Of a stretch of 64,000 nucleotides of DNA, positions 50,307-60,448 are shown in pieces. The stretch lies in assembly GCA_016780065.1 (NCBI GenBank), contig JADHML010000001.1:82747-146746 (forward strand), given 5' to 3'. This DNA is from Flavobacteriaceae bacterium. GTDB lineage: Bacteria > Bacteroidota > Bacteroidia > Flavobacteriales > Flavobacteriaceae. Made by a program: the position numbers and the translations under genes. Under the pieces are notes generated by a model. The model made no database searches and was not told where the DNA came from. It saw only the letters and a list, made by a program, of their open reading frames with translations. Position 1 is the stretch's first letter, and every line of letters starts with the position of its first letter.

Positions 50307-50309
50307 GAT

Positions 50310-51134
50310 ATGCAACACAAGATTGCCATACAGGGAATACAAGGATCCTACCACCACGAGGTAGCGACTCAGCTTTTTGGGTCTGACATCGCTTTGGCCG
50401 AATGTTTGTCATTCGATGATTTGGTCGATCAAGTGGTGACAGCTGCGGTAGATGCTGCGGTCATGGCTTTGGAAAATTCTATTGCTGGTTCCATCATTCC
50501 CAACTATGCCCTCATTGACCGCCACGATTTACATATTGTAAACGAAGCTTACATCCGCATAGAGCACCAACTCATGGCATTGCCTGGAGCCCAACTGGCT
50601 GATCTTAAAGAAGTAGCCTCTCATCCTATGGCACTGTTGCAATGCAAAGATTTTTTTGCTACCCAACCGCATATCAAACTCATCGAAGATGCAGACACCG
50701 CCGAGGTGGCTCAGCGTATTTCCGAACAAAAAATGGCAGGTTTGGGCGCTATCGCTTCCAAAACTGCTGCTAAGCTCTATGGTCTTGACATTGTAGCACC
50801 CAACATTCACAGCATAGCCAACAACGCTACCCGCTTTGTGGTGATCCAAAAAGATCCTCCAGCCGAGAATCGTCAAAACAACAAAGCCTCACTCAAGTTT
50901 ATGCTAGATCACAAACGAGGTAGTTTGGCCACGGTGCTCAACGTGTTGAGCGATTGCAAGCTCAACCTGACCAAAATACAATCCATGCCGGTTGTGGATA
51001 CCCCATGGAAGTACTCCTTTTTTGTGGACATCACTTTTGAAGAATATGCTCATTACGAAAAAGCCCTTCAGGTGATGGCCATCATGACCGAATCATTTAA
51101 AGTATTGGGAACTTATACAAATCAGCGCAACTAA
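50310..51134 (+). CDS. pheA: Prephenate dehydratase
   Basis: IAIQGIQGSYHHEVA...ALENSIAGSIIPNYALI...NNATRFVVI; ACT domain. Confidence 0.92.
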   Translation: MQHKIAIQGIQGSYHHEVATQLFGSDIALAECLSFDDLVDQVVTAAVDAAVMALENSIAGSIIPNYALIDRHDLHIVNEAYIRIEHQLMALPGAQLADLKEVASHPMALLQCKDFFATQPHIKLIEDADTAEVAQRISEQKMAGLGAIASKTAAKLYGLDIVAPNIHSIANNATRFVVIQKDPPAENRQNNKASLKFMLDHKRGSLATVLNVLSDCKLNLTKIQSMPVVDTPWKYSFFVDITFEEYAHYEKALQVMAIMTESFKVLGTYTNQRN

Positions 51135-51135
51135 C

Positions 51136-52284
51136 ATGGAAACCGCACGACGTATCGCTTCCGTTTCGGAATACTACTTCTCCAAAAAATTAAGAGAAGT
51201 ACGTGAGTTGGCATCTCAAGGGCATCCCATTATCAACATGGGTATTGGTAGCCCTGATTTGGCACCACCCGATGCTGTAGTAGAGGCACTTCAAAAAGGG
51301 CTGTCGCATGCTGGGGCACACAAATACCAAAGCTATCAGGGATTGCCAGAACTGCGCCAAGCCATGGCTGACTTTTACCAAAATCAGTATGGTGTTGGGC
51401 TCAATCCTGACAATCAGATTTTACCCCTTATGGGTTCCAAGGAAGGTATTATGCATATCTCAATGGCGTTTTTAAACCCAGGCGACCAAGTGTTGATTCC
51501 CAACCCAGGATACCCAACCTATAGCTCGGTTACCCGTTTGGTTGAAGCCGAGGGAGTGTATTACGATCTAGATGCCCAACACGATTGGCTTCCCGATTTG
51601 GACGCCTTGTCTGAGAAAGATTTATCCAAAGTAAAGCTGATGTGGGTCAACTATCCGCACATGCCCACGGGTGCTCACGGAAACAAAAGTTTGTTTTTAA
51701 AGTTGGCGGCTTTTGCCAAAGCTCATGATATTTTGGTCATCAATGACAATCCTTACAGTTTTGTGCTAAACGACACGCCTGAAAGTTTGCTTGTTTCAGA
51801 TCCCAAAATGTCGCATGTGATGGAGCTAAATTCTTTGAGCAAGGCCTTCAATATGGCCGGATGGCGTGTGGGAATGCTTAGCGGATCGGCTGACAATATT
51901 GCCCATGTATTGAAAGTAAAAAGTAATATGGATTCAGGCATGTTTTACGGGCTTCAACAAGGCGCTATTGCTGCCTTACAGCAACCCCAAGCATGGTTTG
52001 ATGGAATCAATGCGATCTACCAAAAACGTCGTGAACGGGTTTGGGAGCTGGCCACACTTTTGGGCTGTACTTTTGATCGTCAGACCGCTGGGATGTTTGT
52101 TTGGGCTCAATTGCCTGAGGGAAGTCCCGACAGTGAAACCTTTATTAACAAGGTGTTACACGAGCAGTATGTATTTATCACACCCGGAACGATCTTTGGG
52201 TCTGCAGGTGCAGGCTACATACGGTTTTCGTTGTGTGTTTCAGTTGAACAATTAGAAGAAGCAATCAGCAGATGGAATCACTAA
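51136..52284 (+). CDS. Class I/II pyridoxal-phosphate aminotransferase
   Basis: IINMGIGSPDLAPPDAVVEAL...NPGYPTYSS...ELNSLSKAFNMAGWRVGMLSG. Confidence 0.92.
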   Translation: METARRIASVSEYYFSKKLREVRELASQGHPIINMGIGSPDLAPPDAVVEALQKGLSHAGAHKYQSYQGLPELRQAMADFYQNQYGVGLNPDNQILPLMGSKEGIMHISMAFLNPGDQVLIPNPGYPTYSSVTRLVEAEGVYYDLDAQHDWLPDLDALSEKDLSKVKLMWVNYPHMPTGAHGNKSLFLKLAAFAKAHDILVINDNPYSFVLNDTPESLLVSDPKMSHVMELNSLSKAFNMAGWRVGMLSGSADNIAHVLKVKSNMDSGMFYGLQQGAIAALQQPQAWFDGINAIYQKRRERVWELATLLGCTFDRQTAGMFVWAQLPEGSPDSETFINKVLHEQYVFITPGTIFGSAGAGYIRFSLCVSVEQLEEAISRWNH

Positions 52285-53132
52285 AACTCGGATTGGTAGG
52301 TGTGGGTCTGATGAACGGCTCCTTGGCACTCGATGTAAAGAACCTTTACAATGATGTGGAGGTATATGGGATGAGTCGCAGACAGACTACCCTAGATAAG
52401 GCACTAGAGTTGGGTCTTATTGACTACAGAGCAGATATGCATATGCTTGCCGATATGGATGTGGTTGCTGTGGCGATTCCAGTTGAGGCGACGGCTGGCT
52501 TGTTGCCTCAAATTTTAGATCATATTGGTTCTGACACTTTGGTTTTTGATATGGGATCGACCAAAGTGGCTATTTGTGAGGCTGTAGCTCAACACCCAAA
52601 ACGCAACCAATTTTTGGCATGTCACCCTATAGCAGGGACTGAATTCTCTGGTCCTGAAGCCGCTTTGCCACGCCTTTATGAAGGCAAAGTCAACATGCTA
52701 TGTGAAGTTGAAAAAACCCGCCCCGACTTGGTTTCCAAAGCTCAACAATTATTCTCTGACTTGGGGATGGTATTGCGCCAAATGAATCCTGTGGACCATG
52801 ACCGTCACATTGCTTATGTTTCACATCTGTCACACATTACCTCTTTCATGTTGGGTAAAACGGTGATGGAAAAAGAGGCTGATGAACAAAGTATCTTTGA
52901 TATGGCTGGAAGTGGTTTTTCCTCAACCGTACGGCTGGCCAAAAGTTCACCTGAAATGTGGGTGCCAATTTTTAAACAAAACAAAGAAAATGTCTTGGAG
53001 ACTTTGGAGGAATATATCATGAATTTGAATCATTTTAGAGACTTGATGCAGTCTGATGATTACGAAGCCATTACCCTTCAAATGAAAGAAATTAATAACA
53101 TAAAACATATTTTAAAACCGGATAAACATTAG
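52272..53132 (+). CDS. tyrA: Prephenate dehydrogenase
   Basis: LGLVGVGLMNGSLALDVK...VFDMGSTKVAICEA...CHPIAGTEFSGPEAA. Confidence 0.9.
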   Translation: MESLKLGLVGVGLMNGSLALDVKNLYNDVEVYGMSRRQTTLDKALELGLIDYRADMHMLADMDVVAVAIPVEATAGLLPQILDHIGSDTLVFDMGSTKVAICEAVAQHPKRNQFLACHPIAGTEFSGPEAALPRLYEGKVNMLCEVEKTRPDLVSKAQQLFSDLGMVLRQMNPVDHDRHIAYVSHLSHITSFMLGKTVMEKEADEQSIFDMAGSGFSSTVRLAKSSPEMWVPIFKQNKENVLETLEEYIMNLNHFRDLMQSDDYEAITLQMKEINNIKHILKPDKH

Positions 53133-53139
53133 ATTCAAA

Positions 53140-54222
53140 ATGGAAAACAATAAGCAAATGAGCCAATGGCTCCACGATTTTGGACTTGAACACCCTTTGG
53201 TGATTGCGGGCCCATGTAGTGCTGAAACTGAAGAACAAGTGATGGACATTGCCCATCAGCTTAAAGACACAGATGCCACTGTTTATCGTGCTGGAATTTG
53301 GAAGCCACGCACCCGTCCTGGAAACTTTGAAGGGGTAGGGGCGATCGGCCTCAAATGGTTGCAGCGTGTCAAAGAAGAAACAGGCATGTTGACCGCTACA
53401 GAGGTAGCCAACCGCGCACATGTACAACTTGCATTAGAACATGATATTGATATACTGTGGATTGGTGCACGCTCTACGGTAAGTCCTTTTATCGTTCAAG
53501 AAATCGCAGATGCTTTGGAGGGAACCGACAAGATTGTATTGGTTAAGAATCCCGTCAATCCTGATTTGGCTTTGTGGTTAGGAGGTATTGAAAGGCTCTA
53601 TACAGCTAACATCAAAAAATTGGGTGTCATTCACAGAGGGTTTTCTACCTATGAAAAAACCAAATACCGAAACAACCCCGAGTGGCAGCTAGCGATCGAA
53701 TTGCAAAATCGTTTCCCAGATTTGCCTTTGATCTGCGATCCATCACACATTTGTGGACGTCGCGATACCCTTCAAGACGTTTCGCAAACGGCTTTGGATT
53801 TGAACTTTGACGGTCTGATGATCGAAACCCATCGCGACCCGGACAATGCATGGAGTGATGCAGCTCAGCAGATTACGCCTGACACTTTGGTGCAAATGAT
53901 GAAAGATTTGCAGATTCGTAAGACGACAGATACCACCGCAGACTACACCAACAAACTAGATATGCTTAGAGCACAAATCGATGTGATCGATCACAGCATT
54001 TTAGAAACCTTGGGCAAGCGTATGAAAGTTTCAGTTGGTATTGGACAGCTCAAAAAAGATCACAATGTGGCCGTTTTGCAATCCAAGCGCTGGAATGAAA
54101 TCTTAGGCAAAATGATTCTAGAAGGAGAAGGTCATGGGCTAAGCGAAGAATTCATCTTACGTATGTTTAAGGCAGTTCACCAAGAATCAATCAATCACCA
54201 AAAGCGTGTGATTAACAACTGA
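53140..54222 (+). CDS. Bifunctional DAHP synthase / chorismate mutase
   Basis: PLVIAGPCSAETEEQVMDIA...YRAGIWKPRTRPGNFEGVG; C-terminal CM domain LRAQIDVIDHSILETLGKRMKVS. Confidence 0.93.
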   Translation: MENNKQMSQWLHDFGLEHPLVIAGPCSAETEEQVMDIAHQLKDTDATVYRAGIWKPRTRPGNFEGVGAIGLKWLQRVKEETGMLTATEVANRAHVQLALEHDIDILWIGARSTVSPFIVQEIADALEGTDKIVLVKNPVNPDLALWLGGIERLYTANIKKLGVIHRGFSTYEKTKYRNNPEWQLAIELQNRFPDLPLICDPSHICGRRDTLQDVSQTALDLNFDGLMIETHRDPDNAWSDAAQQITPDTLVQMMKDLQIRKTTDTTADYTNKLDMLRAQIDVIDHSILETLGKRMKVSVGIGQLKKDHNVAVLQSKRWNEILGKMILEGEGHGLSEEFILRMFKAVHQESINHQKRVINN

Positions 54223-54258
54223 TCTGGTATGATGTTAAAAAGCGTTACCTTGTAAGCA

Positions 54259-55197
54259 ATGGAGGGAACGGTTTACAAATCTACTGGAAGTTGGTATACA
54301 GTCATCAGTGATGACGGTGCGACTTTTTCGTGCCGTATCAAAGGTAAGTTCCGTACCCAATCCATTACGAGTACCAATCCGGTTGCTGTGGGCGATCGGG
54401 TACGAATCGCTGTTGAAAAAGACAATACAGAGGGAATTATTACTGAGATATTTCCAAGAAAAAACTATATCGTTCGCAAGTCAGTGAATTTATCAAAGCA
54501 GATTCACATTTTGGCGGCCAATGTAGATGTTGCTTTTTTGATGGTGACCTTAAACAATCCGGTTACCTACCCAGCGTTTATCGATCGTTTTTTGGCGACA
54601 GCCGAGGCTTTTGAGGTTGATGTGATTTTACTTTTTAATAAAGAAGACACCTATACGGATGCCGAACTAGAAAAACTACGCGCCCTTACATCGATCTATC
54701 AAAAAATTGGATATACATGTTTAGAAATTTCTGCCCTTTATGGACAACAAGTAGATGCTGTTAAGGGGCTTATGAAAGACAAGGTATGTGTGCTTTCGGG
54801 CCATAGTGGTGTAGGTAAATCAACTTTGGTAAATGCTTTGGTTCCAGGGTTAAAGCTCAAAACAGCTGAAATCTCTGAGCACCATCAACAAGGACAACAC
54901 ACGACTACTTTTGCTGAAATGCATACGCTCGATTTTGGAGCCAAGATTATTGACACACCAGGCATTCGCGGGTTTGGGATGATCGATTTTCAAAAAGAAG
55001 AACTCGGCGATTATTTTAGAGAGTTTTTTGCACTAAAAGACCAATGTAAATTCAATAATTGCCTCCATGTTGATGAGCCCAAATGTGCCATCAAGGCTGC
55101 AGTTGAGTCAGGAGAGATTGCTCCATCTCGATACAAAAGTTATCTACAGATGTTAGAAGACGAATCTACCAACTATAGAACAGATGTAGCCACATGA
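54259..55197 (+). CDS. rsgA: Ribosome small-subunit-dependent GTPase A
   Basis: VLSGHSGVGKSTLVNAL...QQGQHTTTFAEM...IDTPGIRGFGM. Confidence 0.93.
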   Translation: MEGTVYKSTGSWYTVISDDGATFSCRIKGKFRTQSITSTNPVAVGDRVRIAVEKDNTEGIITEIFPRKNYIVRKSVNLSKQIHILAANVDVAFLMVTLNNPVTYPAFIDRFLATAEAFEVDVILLFNKEDTYTDAELEKLRALTSIYQKIGYTCLEISALYGQQVDAVKGLMKDKVCVLSGHSGVGKSTLVNALVPGLKLKTAEISEHHQQGQHTTTFAEMHTLDFGAKIIDTPGIRGFGMIDFQKEELGDYFREFFALKDQCKFNNCLHVDEPKCAIKAAVESGEIAPSRYKSYLQMLEDESTNYRTDVAT

Positions 55198-55646
55198 GAG
55201 TTGTTGTTCAAAGGGTTTCTCAGGCAAGTGTTTCGGTAGATGAGGCTGTGATAGGCAGTATCAATAAGGGTTTGTTGGTGTTGTTAGGGGTTACTCACGA
55301 TGACACCATGGAAGATGTTGATTGGTTGGTGCGTAAAGTAGTGCAGATGCGCATTTTTGATGACTCTGATGGAGTAATGAACTCCTCTTTACTTGATGTA
55401 GGAGGGGATTTGGTGGTAGTGAGTCAGTTTACACTACATGCCCTTACTAAGAAAGGGAATCGTCCGTCTTATGTTCACGCTGCCAATCACCAAATCGCCG
55501 TACCTTTGTACGAGGCTTTTGTGCAAAAAGCGGAAATCATCCTTGGAAAGCCTGTTTCTACTGGCGAATTTGGCGCCATGATGAAAATAGATTTGATAAA
55601 TGATGGTCCTGTGACCATAATGGTTGATAGTAAAAAGAGAGAATAA
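55194..55646 (+). CDS. dtd: D-aminoacyl-tRNA deacylase
   Basis: MRVVVQRVSQASVSVD...VVSQFTLHALTKKGNRPSY; GEFGAMMKIDLINDGPVTIMVDS. Confidence 0.93.
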   Translation: MRVVVQRVSQASVSVDEAVIGSINKGLLVLLGVTHDDTMEDVDWLVRKVVQMRIFDDSDGVMNSSLLDVGGDLVVVSQFTLHALTKKGNRPSYVHAANHQIAVPLYEAFVQKAEIILGKPVSTGEFGAMMKIDLINDGPVTIMVDSKKRE

Positions 55647-55975
55647 TGAATATTGAAGATGCCCAAAAAGCGGTTGACGCATGGATTCAAGAACACGGGG
55701 TCCGCTATTTTGATGAGTTGACCAATATGGCACAGCTAACCGAAGAGGTAGGTGAGGTAGCACGTATTATTGCACGCCGATATGGGGAGCAATCTGAGAA
55801 AGAGAGCGATAAACAGAAAGATTTAGGTGAAGAATTGGCCGATGTGGTATTTGTCGTTTTGTGCTTGGCCAATCAAACGGGTATAGACTTGGGCGAAGCT
55901 TTTGCCAAAAAACTCCAACTTAAAAGTGAGCGCGATCATGACCGCCATCACAACAATTCAAAGATCCAAAGCTAA
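55646..55975 (+). CDS. MazG-like nucleotide pyrophosphohydrolase
   Basis: TEEVGEVARIIARRYGEQ...LGEELADVVFVVLCLANQTGIDL. Confidence 0.85.
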   Translation: MNIEDAQKAVDAWIQEHGVRYFDELTNMAQLTEEVGEVARIIARRYGEQSEKESDKQKDLGEELADVVFVVLCLANQTGIDLGEAFAKKLQLKSERDHDRHHNNSKIQS

Positions 55976-57196
55976 ATGAAGCAAATTACCATATCACACC
56001 CCGTCGCTCGACTCAATGGGCGTTTGTCTATCACAGGCTCCAAGAGCGAGTCCAACCGGTTGTTAGTGCTTCAGTCTTTGTATCCAGAATTGCAAATTCA
56101 TAACCTTTCTAACTCCGACGACACTCAAGCCATGCAAAACGGCCTGTCCTCTAATGCGTCAATAATTGACATTGGTCATGCAGGAACGACCATGCGATTT
56201 TTGACGGCATTCTTTGCTTCGCAAGAAGGTGTTGAAAAAGTATTGACAGGCTCCAAACGTATGCAGGAGCGCCCCATTTCTGTATTGGTTGATGCTTTGC
56301 GGCAATTGGGTGCTGACATATCGTATGAGAAAAACGAAGGGTATCCCCCTTTGCGTATTCGTGGAAAAAAGTTCACTAATCACCAAGTTACACTGGCTGC
56401 AAACGTAAGCAGCCAATATATTTCAGCTTTGCTGCTGATTGCTCCCAAACTAACCAATGGCCTTCATTTGACATTAGAGGGTAAGATTACCTCTGTACCC
56501 TATATCGAAATGACTTGTGCGTTGATGCGCCAACTGGGGGTAGATGTGGTTTTTGAAGGTCAAGACATTCGTGTTGCACCCCTAGGCAACCTAGTTTCTA
56601 AAGAAGTATGGGTTGAGTCGGATTGGAGTTCAGCCTCCTATTCATTTGGGTTGGCTGCCTTGGCTAAGGATGCAAATCTTTCGCTGACTACTTATAAATC
56701 TGATAGCTTACAAGGAGATCGGGTGTTGGTGGATATTTATAGACAGTTGGGAGTTTCTGCAGGATTGGGTGAAAATCAATTAGCCCTTTCTAAATCGGCT
56801 GATGGTGTTAATGAGCTGGTTTGTGATTTGGCGAATGCTCCTGACATTGCGCAAACAATCGCGGTAAGCTGTTTTGGAATAGGTGTTGGTTGTCATTTGA
56901 CGGGATTGCATACACTAAAAATCAAAGAGACGGATCGTTTGTTGGCCTTACAAACTGAACTGTCTAAACTAGGGGCAGACATTGATGTTACCGACAATAG
57001 TTTGCACCTAAAACCTCGTCTTGGCGCGATTGTTCCTAATGTAGCCATTGATACTTACCACGATCATCGGATGGCCATGGCCTTTGCCCCTTTGGGCCTC
57101 TTGGTGCCTATCACTATCAACGATCCTGAAGTAGTCTCCAAATCTTATCCTGGTTTTTGGTCTGACTTCGAGGATTTGGGTTTTGTTTTGAATTAA
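55976..57196 (+). CDS. aroA: 3-phosphoshikimate 1-carboxyvinyltransferase
   Basis: ITGSKSESNRLLVLQSL...DIGHAGTTMRFLTAF...LKIKETDRLLALQTEL. Confidence 0.92.
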   Translation: MKQITISHPVARLNGRLSITGSKSESNRLLVLQSLYPELQIHNLSNSDDTQAMQNGLSSNASIIDIGHAGTTMRFLTAFFASQEGVEKVLTGSKRMQERPISVLVDALRQLGADISYEKNEGYPPLRIRGKKFTNHQVTLAANVSSQYISALLLIAPKLTNGLHLTLEGKITSVPYIEMTCALMRQLGVDVVFEGQDIRVAPLGNLVSKEVWVESDWSSASYSFGLAALAKDANLSLTTYKSDSLQGDRVLVDIYRQLGVSAGLGENQLALSKSADGVNELVCDLANAPDIAQTIAVSCFGIGVGCHLTGLHTLKIKETDRLLALQTELSKLGADIDVTDNSLHLKPRLGAIVPNVAIDTYHDHRMAMAFAPLGLLVPITINDPEVVSKSYPGFWSDFEDLGFVLN

Positions 57197-57268
57197 ACTC
57201 TAATTATTCGTCGATTCACTTGACAAGCCCCCCTTTGGGATAGTATATTTGCGCTCTTAAATAACTAA

Positions 57269-58318
57269 ATGAAATTATCGCACTTCAACTTTGACTTGCC
57301 CGAGGATTTACTTGCAGAGTATCCAGCAGACCACAGAGACGACTCTAAACTTATGGTTCTCCACCGTGAGACAGAAACGATTGAACACAAATACTTTCGG
57401 GATATCGTCAATTATTTTGATGAGGGAGATGTGATGGTGCGTAACAACACTAAGGTTTTTCCTGCCCGTTTGATTGGTAATAAAGAGAAAACAGGCGCTA
57501 AGATCGAGGTCTTCTTGCTTCGTGAGCTCAATCAAGATCAACGGTTATGGGATGTGTTGGTCGATCCGGCTCGAAAAATAAGAATCGGCAACAAACTATA
57601 TTTTGGAGATGGTGAAGAATTGGTCGCTGAGGTCATCGACAACACCACTTCACGCGGACGTACACTCCGTTTTTTGTTTGATGGGTCTTATGATGCTTTT
57701 AGATCTAAACTTCACGAAATGGGTCAAACACCCTTGCCGAAGTATATAAAAAGACAAGAAGAAGATTTTGACAGAGATCGATATCAAACGATTTACGCCA
57801 AACATGAAGGTGCAGTTGCTGCACCCACCGCAGGGCTACACTTTTCTAAACATGTGTTGAAGCGTTTAGAAATTAATGGAGTTGATATGGCAGATATCAC
57901 CCTTCATGTAGGTTTGGGAACTTTTAACCCTGTTGAGGTTGAGGATTTGTCTAAACACAAAATGGACTCTGAAGAGTTGATAATAGACGATGCTGCTGTG
58001 AATCTAGTCAACCGTGCTAAAGCAAATAAAAAGCGTGTTTGTGCCATTGGAACCACTTCTATGCGGGCATTGGAAACCTCTGTTTCCTCTAGCAATACAC
58101 TCAATACGTATCGTGGTTGGACTCATAAATTTATTTTTCCACCTTACGAGTTTAGTATTGCAGATAGCATGGTCACCAATTTCCACTTGCCAAAATCAAC
58201 CTTATTGATGATGGTGTCTGCTTTTGCTGGTCACGATTTTGTCAAAAAAGCTTACGCTGAAGCAGTGAAGAAAAAATATCGCTTCTACTCTTATGGAGAC
58301 GCGATGTTAATTCTCTAA
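57269..58318 (+). CDS. queA: tRNA preQ1(34) S-adenosylmethionine ribosyltransferase-isomerase
   Basis: [24 protein letters not shown]...[13 protein letters not shown]...[10 protein letters not shown]. Confidence 0.94.
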   Translation: MKLSHFNFDLPEDLLAEYPADHRDDSKLMVLHRETETIEHKYFRDIVNYFDEGDVMVRNNTKVFPARLIGNKEKTGAKIEVFLLRELNQDQRLWDVLVDPARKIRIGNKLYFGDGEELVAEVIDNTTSRGRTLRFLFDGSYDAFRSKLHEMGQTPLPKYIKRQEEDFDRDRYQTIYAKHEGAVAAPTAGLHFSKHVLKRLEINGVDMADITLHVGLGTFNPVEVEDLSKHKMDSEELIIDDAAVNLVNRAKANKKRVCAIGTTSMRALETSVSSSNTLNTYRGWTHKFIFPPYEFSIADSMVTNFHLPKSTLLMMVSAFAGHDFVKKAYAEAVKKKYRFYSYGDAMLIL

Positions 58319-58320
58319 AA

Positions 58321-59364
58321 ATGGCACCTGCACGCAAAGACATTCGCACCCTTACGAAGGATGAATTGCGTACTTTTTTTAAAGACAAAAACATTCCTGT
58401 TTTTAAAGGCAATCAAGTCTATGAATGGCTTTGGAGCAAGGCTGCTCAAAGCTTTGATTCTATGACCAACTTGTCTTTAGCACACCGTGATTTGCTGGAA
58501 GAACATTTTGTAATCAATCATATAGAGGTCGATCAGCAGCAGAGGAGTAACGATGGGACAATCAAAAATGCCGTTCGATTGCATGATGGTTTAATTGTCG
58601 AATCTGTGTTGATACCCACAGCTACACGAACCACAGCTTGTGTATCTAGCCAGGTAGGGTGTAGTTTAGATTGCACTTTTTGCGCCACGGCAAGCCTTAA
58701 GCGAATGCGTAATTTAAATCCAGATGAGATTTTTGATCAAGTAGCGGTCATTCATAAGCAAAGCCTGTTGTATCATGATCGTCCGTTAAGTAATGTCGTA
58801 TTTATGGGTATGGGTGAGCCGCTTATGAACTACAAAAACACCTTAGATGCCATAGAAAAAATCACGTCACCCGAGGGTCTTGGCATGTCCCCAAAGCGTA
58901 TCACAGTCTCCACTTCTGGAATTTCTAAAATGATTTTAAAAATGGCAGATCTGAAGCCTAAGTGGAACCTCGCTGTATCATTGCACTCTGCCATCGAAGA
59001 AACACGTCATAAAATCATGCCTTTTGCCGAAAAATTTCCTTTAACTGAGCTTAAGACTGCCTTGCTGCATTGGTATGCTCAAACCAAAAGTAAAATCACT
59101 TTTGAATATGTTGTCTGGGAAGGGATAAACGACACTGAAAAGGAGATGGAAGCATTGTTGAAGTTTTGTTTGGACGTACCTTCAAAAGTCAATTTAATCG
59201 AATACAACCCGATTGATCAAAGTGATTTTCGCCAAGCTTCTGAAGAGGTTGTGAATCGATATATAGATCTTTTGGAATCCAATAAGATTCCAGTTACCGT
59301 AAGACGGTCACGAGGCAAAGACATTGACGCAGCCTGTGGTCAGTTGGCCAATAAGACCTTGTAA
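58321..59364 (+). CDS. rlmN: 23S rRNA (adenine2503-C2)-methyltransferase
   Basis: CVSSQVGCSLDCTFCATASLKRMRNL...NVVFMGMGEPLMNYKN. Confidence 0.95.
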   Translation: MAPARKDIRTLTKDELRTFFKDKNIPVFKGNQVYEWLWSKAAQSFDSMTNLSLAHRDLLEEHFVINHIEVDQQQRSNDGTIKNAVRLHDGLIVESVLIPTATRTTACVSSQVGCSLDCTFCATASLKRMRNLNPDEIFDQVAVIHKQSLLYHDRPLSNVVFMGMGEPLMNYKNTLDAIEKITSPEGLGMSPKRITVSTSGISKMILKMADLKPKWNLAVSLHSAIEETRHKIMPFAEKFPLTELKTALLHWYAQTKSKITFEYVVWEGINDTEKEMEALLKFCLDVPSKVNLIEYNPIDQSDFRQASEEVVNRYIDLLESNKIPVTVRRSRGKDIDAACGQLANKTL

Positions 59365-59427
59365 TCGACACATTTTCAAAGTCTTTTTAGGGAAAGTCAA
59401 TGGTGTATATTGTATCTTTACCCACCC

Positions 59428-60408
59428 ATGAAAATCGTAGAGCAACTTAAACGTCCCATCCTTGAAGAAATGGAGCTTTTTGAAGAGAAGTTTTCTTCCG
59501 CCATGTCTTCTAAAGTAGCCTTGCTCAATCGCATCACCCACTATATTGTGAATCGAAAAGGAAAACAAATGCGCCCGATGTTTGTCTTTTTTGCGGCTAA
59601 GTTGGTGTCAGAGCAACAGCAAGTCAATGAGCGTACTTACCGGGCTGCTTCAGTTATTGAGTTGATCCATACCGCAACTTTAATTCATGACGATGTTGTA
59701 GACGACAGCGACAGAAGACGAAGTTTTTTTTCAATTAACGCATTATGGAAAAACAAAATTGCAGTTTTGGTTGGAGACTATCTCTTGTCTAAAGGACTGT
59801 TGCTTTGTATTGATCATAAAGACTTTGACCTTTTGGACATCATTTCTAAAGCGGTTCGTGAAATGAGTGAAGGAGAGTTGCTACAGATCGAAAAAGCTCG
59901 AAATCTCAGCATCGACGAACAAACATATTATGAGGTAATCCGTAAAAAGACAGCCTCTTTGATTGCTTCGTGTTGTGCATTAGGGGCTTCGTCTGTTTAT
60001 GGAGATGAACAACAAGTTAATGTCCTACGCACATTCGGCGAGTATATAGGTATGGCTTTTCAGATTAAAGATGATTTATTTGATTACGGAACTCAAAAAA
60101 TTGGTAAGCCAACGGGAATAGATATTAAGGAACAAAAAATGACCCTTCCATTGATTTATGCTTTTCAACAAAGCAATCAACGAGAGCGACGTTGGATCAA
60201 AACCACAATCAAAAAGCATCATAAGAATCGCAAACGTGTCCGCGAGCTAATTGAGTATGTGAAGGAAAAAGGAGGTTTGTCATATGCTGTAGAGCAAATG
60301 CATGCCTACAGAGACCGTGCACTGACCCTGATAGAGCCCTTCCCTGACTCACCCACAAAGGACAGTCTCACCCGTATGGTTGCCTACGTAATCGATCGAA
60401 ATTATTAA
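59428..60408 (+). CDS. Polyprenyl synthetase
   Basis: GKQMRPMFVFFAAKL...ELIHTATLIHDDVVDDSDRRR...FQIKDDLFDY. Confidence 0.93.
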   Translation: MKIVEQLKRPILEEMELFEEKFSSAMSSKVALLNRITHYIVNRKGKQMRPMFVFFAAKLVSEQQQVNERTYRAASVIELIHTATLIHDDVVDDSDRRRSFFSINALWKNKIAVLVGDYLLSKGLLLCIDHKDFDLLDIISKAVREMSEGELLQIEKARNLSIDEQTYYEVIRKKTASLIASCCALGASSVYGDEQQVNVLRTFGEYIGMAFQIKDDLFDYGTQKIGKPTGIDIKEQKMTLPLIYAFQQSNQRERRWIKTTIKKHHKNRKRVRELIEYVKEKGGLSYAVEQMHAYRDRALTLIEPFPDSPTKDSLTRMVAYVIDRNY

Positions 60409-60448
60409 TCTGAAGATTTTTGTACTTTAGGAAGCCTATTTAAACACC

